This document shows, one piece after another, positions 43,576-49,900 of a stretch of 64,000 nucleotides of DNA. Numbering within the stretch: position 1 is the stretch's first letter; every line of letters starts with the position of its first letter. The notes under the pieces are model-generated. The model was not told the origin of the DNA. It made no database searches and saw only the letters and a list, made by a program, of their open reading frames with translations. Made by a program: the position numbers and the translations under genes. Origin of the DNA: Pseudomonas atagonensis (lineage in GTDB: Bacteria; Pseudomonadota; Gammaproteobacteria; Pseudomonadales; Pseudomonadaceae); assembly GCF_011369485.1 (NCBI RefSeq), contig NZ_VXCA01000025.1, positions 1 to 64,000 of the forward strand, given 5' to 3'.

Positions 43576-45245
43576 TACCAGCTCCTGAACTTGGCGGGCG
43601 GGTTGTAGAGGCCGCCGGACCACTCGACCAGATCGGCCACGCTCTTCGCCGCGAGCAATTCACGGGTGGCGTCGGTGCGGCGGATGCCGAGGTCTTCGGG
43701 CAAGGCGATCAGGCCTTCGCGGCGCATGCGTTCGGTATCTTTCGGGTTGTGCCGCAGGCCGATGGCGGTGACGCCCGCAACAGCGGCGATCATTGCCTGG
43801 CGCTCTTCCAGCGAGCGCGCCTTGTACAGGTAAGCGATACCTTCTTCGGTGAGCAGGTGAGTGACGTCGTCGCCGTAGATCATGATCGGCGCCAACGGCA
43901 TGCCACTTTTCTTTGCCACTTCGACCGCGTCGAGGGTTTCGACGAAGGTCGGTTTGCCGCCCTCCTGGAACGTCTCGACCATTTGCACCACGAGTTTCTT
44001 GCCGCGGTCGAGCATCGGTTGCTGCGAATCGTCATGGCGCATGTCGAGCCAGGCCGGAGTGCCGTGACGACGGCCGCGCGGGTCGTGACCCATGTTCGGT
44101 GCGCCGCCGAAGCCGGCGAGGCGACCACGGGTTACGGTTGAAGAATGACCATCGCCATCGACTTGCAGGGTTGCGCCGATGAACAGGTCCACCGCGTACT
44201 GCCCGGCCAGTTGGCAGAACATCCGGTTGGAGCGCAGCGAGCCGTCGCGGCCGGTGAAGAACACGTCCGGGCGGGCGGCGATGTAGTTTTCCATGCCCAG
44301 CTCGGTGCCGAAGCAATGCACGCTCTCGACCCAACCACTTTCAATCGCCGGGATCAGCGTCGGGTGCGGGTTGAGCGTCCAGTTGCGGCAGATCTTGCCC
44401 TTGAGGCCGAGGGACTCGCCGTAGGTCGGCAGGATCAATTCGATGGCCGCGGTGTTGAAACCGATGCCGTGGTTGAGCGACTGCACGTTGTGTTTTTCGT
44501 AGATGCCGCGAATCGCCATCATCGCCATCAGCACATGCACAGGCTTGATATGCCGTGGGTCGCGGGTAAACAGCGGTTCGATGTAGAACGGCTTGTCGGC
44601 GACCACGACGAAATCGACCCAAGAGGCCGGGATATCCACGCGGGGCAGTTCACTGACGTCATCGACCAATTGGTTGACCTGGACGATGACGATGCCGTCG
44701 CTGAACGCGGCCGGTTCGATCAGCGCCGGGGTGTCTTCGGTGCTCGGGCCGGTATAGATGTTGCCGGCACGGTCGGCCATGAACCCGGCCGAGAGCACGA
44801 CATTGGGGATCAGATCCACCACCAGCCGGGCGTAAAGTTCGATGTAGGTGTGAATCGCGCCGACTTCCAGCAGACCGTCTTCAAGCAACTGGCTGATGCG
44901 CAGACTCTGGGTGCCGGCGAAGGAGAAATCGAGCTTGCGGGCGATGCCGCGTTCGAACAGGTCGAGATGCTCGGAGCGACCGACGCTGGGCATGATCATG
45001 TGCAGATCGTGGAGCTTTTCCGGGTCAGCCTTGACCAGGGAACGGGAAAGGAAATCCGCCTGTTTCTGGTTGTTGCCTTCCAGCACCACTCGGTCGCCGG
45101 GATGGATCAGCGCTTCGAGCGCGGCGACGATCTTGTCGGTGGGCAACACCACACCGTCGGCCAGCCCGCGCACCTTGTCGAGGCGACGCTGCTTCTCGTC
45201 ACGCCGCCGCGTCCAGCGCGAGTCGGGGGAAATTGTTGTTGTCAT
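43575..45245 (-). CDS. mdcA: Malonate decarboxylase alpha subunit (acetyl-S-ACP:malonate ACP transferase)
   Basis: A 556-residue CoA-transferase-like enzyme that swaps acetyl for malonyl on MdcC, releasing acetate. Typical stretches include RVVLEGNNQKQADFLSRSLV near residue 57, EVGAIHTYIELYARLV and GFGGAPNMGHDPRGRRHGTPAWLD. It is the first gene of the operon. I chose ATG 45245, five bases after GGAG, over a GTG two codons upstream. The region before it up to the type 1 repeat (45246-45354) should hold the MdcR-controlled promoter, but no clear boxes stand out. Confidence 0.95.
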   Translation of the reverse strand: MTTTISPDSRWTRRRDEKQRRLDKVRGLADGVVLPTDKIVAALEALIHPGDRVVLEGNNQKQADFLSRSLVKADPEKLHDLHMIMPSVGRSEHLDLFERGIARKLDFSFAGTQSLRISQLLEDGLLEVGAIHTYIELYARLVVDLIPNVVLSAGFMADRAGNIYTGPSTEDTPALIEPAAFSDGIVIVQVNQLVDDVSELPRVDIPASWVDFVVVADKPFYIEPLFTRDPRHIKPVHVLMAMMAIRGIYEKHNVQSLNHGIGFNTAAIELILPTYGESLGLKGKICRNWTLNPHPTLIPAIESGWVESVHCFGTELGMENYIAARPDVFFTGRDGSLRSNRMFCQLAGQYAVDLFIGATLQVDGDGHSSTVTRGRLAGFGGAPNMGHDPRGRRHGTPAWLDMRHDDSQQPMLDRGKKLVVQMVETFQEGGKPTFVETLDAVEVAKKSGMPLAPIMIYGDDVTHLLTEEGIAYLYKARSLEERQAMIAAVAGVTAIGLRHNPKDTERMRREGLIALPEDLGIRRTDATRELLAAKSVADLVEWSGGLYNPPAKFRSW

Positions 45246-45354
45246 GCTCACTCCACGGGGTTCGCTGTCGTGGAGCCAAGTTAGGCGTGTGGGTGGGAAG
45301 CATCAATCAAGCATGACGGTGAATCATTACGCTCAGGGTAACGATCAAGAGCAC

Positions 45355-45529
45355 CCCTCACCCTAGCCCTCTCCCAGGGGAGAGGGGACTGATTGGGGGA
45401 TGCTCAAGGAATACACCGACCTGATCGTGCTCTACCGAATCCATAATCGACGGGGTATTTCAGGTCGATGTAAAGCGCAAGACACCTCGGTCGGCCCCCT
45501 CTCCCTCCGGGAGAGGGCTGGGGTGAGGG
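45355..45529. repeat. Paired-palindrome element type 1, copy C
   Basis: A 175-bp copy with ends ccctcaccctagccctctccc and gggagagggctggggtgaggg and inner caccgacctga and tttcaggtcgatgta blocks. It is in the same orientation as copy B, so copies B and C are direct repeats bracketing mdcABCDEGH-madLM. It ends nine bases from the DUF6124 stop codon. Confidence 0.92.
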
Positions 45530-45538
45530 ACTTTTTGC

Positions 45539-45904
45539 TTACTCGGTCGGCACTAACTTGTCCAACACGCGATTGACCGCCAACTCGGCCAGCATCACGA
45601 CTTGCGCGATGCCTTGCAGGGTTTTGCGGTGGGTGCCTTCGACCATCGCCACATGGTTGTGCAGCATGACGGTGGCAGAGCCGAGCGTTTCACTGGCATC
45701 GGCCAGCAGGGATTCGGTGTCGGCTTCGGGGCTGGCCATGTACAGCGTGTTGGGGGTGTAAGGCGTGGCCATGAGGTCGGCGTTGGTAGGGCCGAGGTAA
45801 TGGTCGAGGGCGCGCTCGGCGGCTTCGTGGAATTTCTTTGAGTCGGGGGATTCGTAGGGGGATGCCAGGTCGGTGGGCGGCGGGTTAGGCGTTACTTTGA
45901 ACAT
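45539..45904 (-). CDS. DUF6124 family protein
   Basis: A 121-residue soluble protein without signal peptide or membrane segment. The N-terminus MFKVTPNPPPTDLASPYES and the following KKFHEAAERALDHYLGP block are the family's recognisable start. A Ser/Thr/Asp-rich centre (ASPEADTESLLADASETLGSA) leads to a helical C-terminus with VAMVEGTHRKTLQGIAQVVMLAELAVNRVLD. No function is known; these small proteins are numerous in Pseudomonas. The ATG has AGAGG nine bases upstream and is preceded by a strongly structured leader. A fresh lead is the leader rather than the protein. Confidence 0.85.
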   Translation of the reverse strand: MFKVTPNPPPTDLASPYESPDSKKFHEAAERALDHYLGPTNADLMATPYTPNTLYMASPEADTESLLADASETLGSATVMLHNHVAMVEGTHRKTLQGIAQVVMLAELAVNRVLDKLVPTE

Positions 45905-45937
45905 GGGGATGAACCTCTATTAGGCCTCACCATCTCG

Positions 45938-46100
45938 CTGCTAAACGGTAGGGTGGCGGCTATGCGCAAGTTAGCAGACCGGTCAAACCCCAACCCGGCG
46001 CACCCGAAGGTGCCATGCGCACAGCCACCATCAAGCACAGGCGAATGCCTGACTGGATGAAACTTGTACAACCGAGGTAAGGACAAAGCCGGGCTGCTAA
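45938..46100 (-). promoter_or_regulatory. Structured leader upstream of the DUF6124 gene
   Basis: Read on the minus strand. A long-range stem pairs 46029-46016 (ggtggctgtgcgca) with 45968-45952 (tgcgcatagccgccacc), 14 pairs with one GU and a three-base bulge. Inside it lies the hairpin gcaccttcgggtgc (46013-46000), with a stable UUCG loop. The heptamer ttagcag occurs twice (46100-46094 and 45944-45938) and its complement ctgctaa once between them (45977-45971), allowing mutually exclusive pairing. The first ttagcag is itself in a cggg/cccg hairpin loop. The element ends about 34 bases before the ATG. A riboswitch-like or sRNA role is possible. Confidence 0.55.
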
Positions 46101-46154
46101 ACCCGATCACTGGGAATCAGTGACCCGATCCACGTTACGCAGCCAGCCCACGGC

Positions 46155-46243
46155 GCACAAGCCGGCGGATTCTGGTGCATGCGTAGGCAGCGGCGCAAGG
46201 ATTTGTAGGCCAGTGAGCGGTAACACCGAGTGTCTTTAAACAG
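46155..46243 (-). repeat. 88-bp dispersed repeat, copy 2
   Basis: On the minus strand it reads ctgtttaaag to gccggcttgtgc and closely matches 5739-5826. Here it lies about 250 bases upstream of the DUF6124 start, just ahead of the structured leader. The rest of the gap between the DUF6124 and chpC genes (45905-46441, 537 bases) holds that leader and a REP pair, and no credible gene. Confidence 0.75.
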
Positions 46244-46314
46244 CCGCGGCTGAAAACGTTTATGGCGCTACAAAAATCCGCGATTTGCCTATAGACATTG
46301 GTTGATGCGACTGG

Positions 46315-46415
46315 CGCCTTCGGGAGCAAGCCCCCTCCCACAGGGGATTTGTATCGTCTACAAAATCTGCATTCACTGAAGATCCCTTGTGGGAGCGGGC
46401 TTGCTCGCGAAGAGG
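46315..46415. repeat. REP pair behind chpC
   Basis: Units cgggagcaagccccctcccaca (46321-46342) and ttgtgggagcgggcttgctcg (46387-46407) are in opposite orientation with about 44 bases between, a REP doublet 26 bases after the chpC stop. Confidence 0.88.
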
Positions 46416-46441
46416 CCAGTCTGAACACCAAAAACCTTGGA

Positions 46442-46912
46442 TCAATGGATCAGCCCGGCATCCACCAACAACTTCTCCAGCCCAAGCAAGTCAGGCACCT
46501 TCGCCACCTGCTCTCCCACCTGCACCGCCGCCTGTTCCAGCGCACACAACGGCACATCGACATAACTCAACTGACTGTCGAGCTTGTAAGACCGTGGAAT
46601 CCCCTGCACCAGCAACGCGATGAACTTCAACTCGGGCAGCCCGCCGAGGGCATTGAGGATGACGATGCGCGCACGCTCGCCGATGACGATTTTCTGCCCG
46701 CACGCCGACTCGAAACTGAGTAACGGAATCTGCCGCTCTCGCCAGGTCACGCGCCCCAGATACCACGGTGGCGTGTCCAGATCGAAGGCGCTGGCCTGGT
46801 AGTCGATCAACTCGGCGACGGCGACGTTGGGCAGAATCAGGTTGCGATCTGCCAGCGGCAACAACAGGCCAGTCAGTTGGCTGGTGCGCGGATTGTGCCG
46901 GCGTTCATGCAT
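46442..46912 (-). CDS. chpC: CheW-like adaptor ChpC
   Basis: A 156-residue CheW-fold protein, the last gene of the Pil-Chp cluster. CheW-type strands are visible in LTGLLLPLADRNLILPNVAVAELIDY, WYLGRVTWRERQIPLLSFESACG and RARIVILNALG. ChpC is thought to link receptors to the ChpA kinase beside PilI. The ATG at 46912 overlaps the chpA 3' end by eight bases, so no chpB lies between them. I assign the name by position and fold. Confidence 0.9.
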   Translation of the reverse strand: MHERRHNPRTSQLTGLLLPLADRNLILPNVAVAELIDYQASAFDLDTPPWYLGRVTWRERQIPLLSFESACGQKIVIGERARIVILNALGGLPELKFIALLVQGIPRSYKLDSQLSYVDVPLCALEQAAVQVGEQVAKVPDLLGLEKLLVDAGLIH

Positions 46913-49900
46913 GTTTCTTGCTCCAGTGGGCAATGCTTTCGAGCAGCACAGACTCCTGATACGGCTTGCCGAGGTAGTCGTTGACGCCAATGGCCATGGC
47001 GCGGTCGCGGTGCTTCTGGCCGGTGCGCGAGGTGATCATGATGATCGGCAGGTGTTGCAGGCGTTCGTCGTTGCGCACCTGGGTGGCGACTTCGAAACCG
47101 TCCATCCGCGGCATTTCGATGTCGAGCAGCATCAAGTCGGGCATGTGCTCTTCGAGCAGCAACATGGCGTCGACCCCGTCCTTGGCGGTCAGCACGTTCA
47201 TGCCGTGGCGTTCGAGCAAACGGCTGGTGACCTTGCGCACGGTGACCGAGTCATCGACCACCATGACCAGCAGCGGTTTGTGCGGTTCGCTGTCGATGTC
47301 CGGCTGCATCGCAGGCTGCGCCACCCGCGCCTGCATCGCACGGATCGGCGCGAGCAGATCCAGAATCAGTACCACCCGGCCATCGCCAAGAATCGTCGCG
47401 CCCGACACGCCCTGCACCGCCGCGAACTGCGGGCCGAGGCTTTTCACCACAATTTCGCGGGTACCGGCCATGGCATCGACCTGCACGGCAATGTGGCGGT
47501 CGTTGTAATGCACCAGCAGGACCGGCACTGGCAGGTTCTGGCCCAGCAGTTTCGACCGGGGCGCGGTTTTCAGCAGCTCGCCGAGGTAGCACAGTTCATA
47601 GGTCTGGCCGCCATATTGGTAGCGCGGCGGATCCTGGCGGAAGTGCCCTTCCAGATCATTGGGCAACACCCGGACGATGCCTTCGATGGTGTTCAGCGGT
47701 ATCGCGTACTGATCCTCACCGCACTGCACCATCAGCGCACGGTTGACCGAAACAGTGAACGGCAGACGAATGCGAAAATGCACGCCCTGCCCCGCCACCG
47801 AGTCGATGCTCATGCTGCCGCCCAATTGGCGGACTTCTTCGTGCACCACGTCCATGCCGACGCCACGCCCGGAAATCTGGGTGATTTTCTCGGCGGTAGA
47901 GAACCCCGGCTGCAGGATGAACTGCAACACGTCGCGGTCACTGATCTCGGCGTCCGGGGCGAGCAAACCGCGTTTGATCGCCTTGCGCCGCACGGCTTCC
48001 AGCGGCACCCCGGCGCCGTCGTCGCGGATGTCGAAAACGATGTCGCCGCCCTCGCGGGACAGGTCGAGGCTGATCTGCCCCTGCGCCGGTTTGCCCGCCG
48101 CCAGCCGCGCTTCGGCAGACTCCAGACCATGGTCGACGGCGTTGCGCAGCATGTGTTCCAGCGGCGCGGCCATGCGTTCGAGCACGTTGCGATCCATCTC
48201 GCCTTCGGCATTGCCGACGACGAAGGCAACGTCTTTGTTCAGCTCTTCGGCAACTTGGCGGACGATACGTTTGAGGCGCGGCAACATCCGCTCGAACGGC
48301 ACCATGCGCGTGCGCATCAGGCCTTCCTGCAACTCGGTGTTGATCCGCCCCTGTTGCTGCAACAGGTTTTCGGCGTCGTGATTGCGCCGGTCGAGGGTTT
48401 CCTTCAAGTCGAGCAGGTCGGAGGCCGATTCAAACAGCGCCCGCGACAGTTGCTGCAACTGCGAATGGCGGTCCATTTCCAGCGGGTCGAACTCTTCGTA
48501 GCCGAGGCGTTCGGCATCGACTTGCTGACGGCTGAGAATCCGCCCCTGGGTTTCGATATCGAGACGGCGCAGTTGATCGCGCATGCGCTCGATGGTGGTT
48601 TCCATCTCGTTCAGCGCGACCTGTGCATCGTTGACCTGCTGCTCGATACGCCCGCGGAAAATCGAGGTTTCCCCGGCCAGGTTCACCAGCTCATCGAGCA
48701 GTTCGGCGGAGACTTTGACCATGTCCGCGCCGGCATCGGCGGCCGGTGCGGCGGCTTCGGTTTTCACCGGCATCGGCAGCAACGCAGGTGTTTCCAGCGC
48801 CACCGGGTGACTGAAGTTCTGGATCGCATTGATCAGCCGGTCAGCCGGCGGGCACGGTTGCCCGGCACGCACGGCGTCGAGCATTTGCGCCAGACGGTCA
48901 TGGCCACGCTGAACCAGCGCGAACAGTTCAGTTGAAGCCTGCAACGTTCCTGCAGAGAGACTTTCGTAGAGGTATTCCAATTCATGGGCGAGGTCGCCGA
49001 TCGGGCCGATCTCGACCATCCGCGCGCCGCCCTTGAGGGTGTGCAGATCGCGCAGCAGGGTTTCCACTTCCTGGCGGTTGCCCGGTTCGGCCTGCCAGCG
49101 CACCAGCGCGGCGCCGGAGTTTTCGATGATGTCGAAACCTTCTTCAAGGAAGATTTCCAGCAGTTCCGGATCGTGCCCGGCGCCATCGTGACCGGCCACC
49201 GGTTGCACAGTTTCAGCGCTGAGCACGGCGCCCTGACGCAGCTGCCGAATCCCGTCGATCAGCGCCAGAACCGGGCTGAGCGGCTGGTGGTTTTGCAATT
49301 GCTCAAGCAGCAACGCCAGATGATCGTGGCTTTCTTTCAGCAGCCGGCCAAGCGCTTCGCTGTGGCTGTAGCGCCGATCCACCAGCCCTTCGTACAGGCT
49401 TTCCAGCTCTTGGGCGAGATCAGCGATGGCCTCGACTTGCGCCATTCGCGCACCGCCCTTGAGGGTGTGCAGATCGCGCTGCAACGACGACAGCGGTGCG
49501 CTGTTGTCCGGGTCACCGAGCCAGCGCTGCAAGGCCTGACCGGCACTGTCGAGAATGTCCACGGCCTCTTCGAGGAAGATCTCGACGATCTCGTCATCGG
49601 CGTCAAACGTGGTCGCCGACTGCTGCAGTTCTGCCGTCGCGCTGCCCAGTTCGCGGATGCTCAGACTGCGGCTGCCGTCGCTGCGGATCAGGCCCATGGC
49701 GCCCGGATCGAGGCTTTCGTCGAGCAGTTCGTGCAAGGCGCGGATACGTTGCGGTTGCGGCGTGATTTCCTGACCGGCGGCCAGTTCATCGAGCATGTTG
49801 ATCAGCGCTTCGTGGGCCAGTTGCGCCTCATGGAAAAACCGCTCGCTGACCGCCAGGCTGCTTTCTTCCACGGCACCGTAGAGGTCGAGCAAGGCTTCGC

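Noticed and set aside
36903..45529. Treating the mdc block as a recently acquired genomic island
   Set aside because: Base composition and codon use look like the neighbours, and there is no integrase, tRNA target or mobility gene; only the bracketing repeats and the position relative to P. aeruginosa suggest movement.
46135..46431. A 98-codon open frame on the minus strand upstream of the DUF6124 gene
   Set aside because: It begins inside REP units, has no ribosome binding site, and crosses the 88-bp repeat. The other copy of that repeat (5739-5826) sits in no comparable gene.
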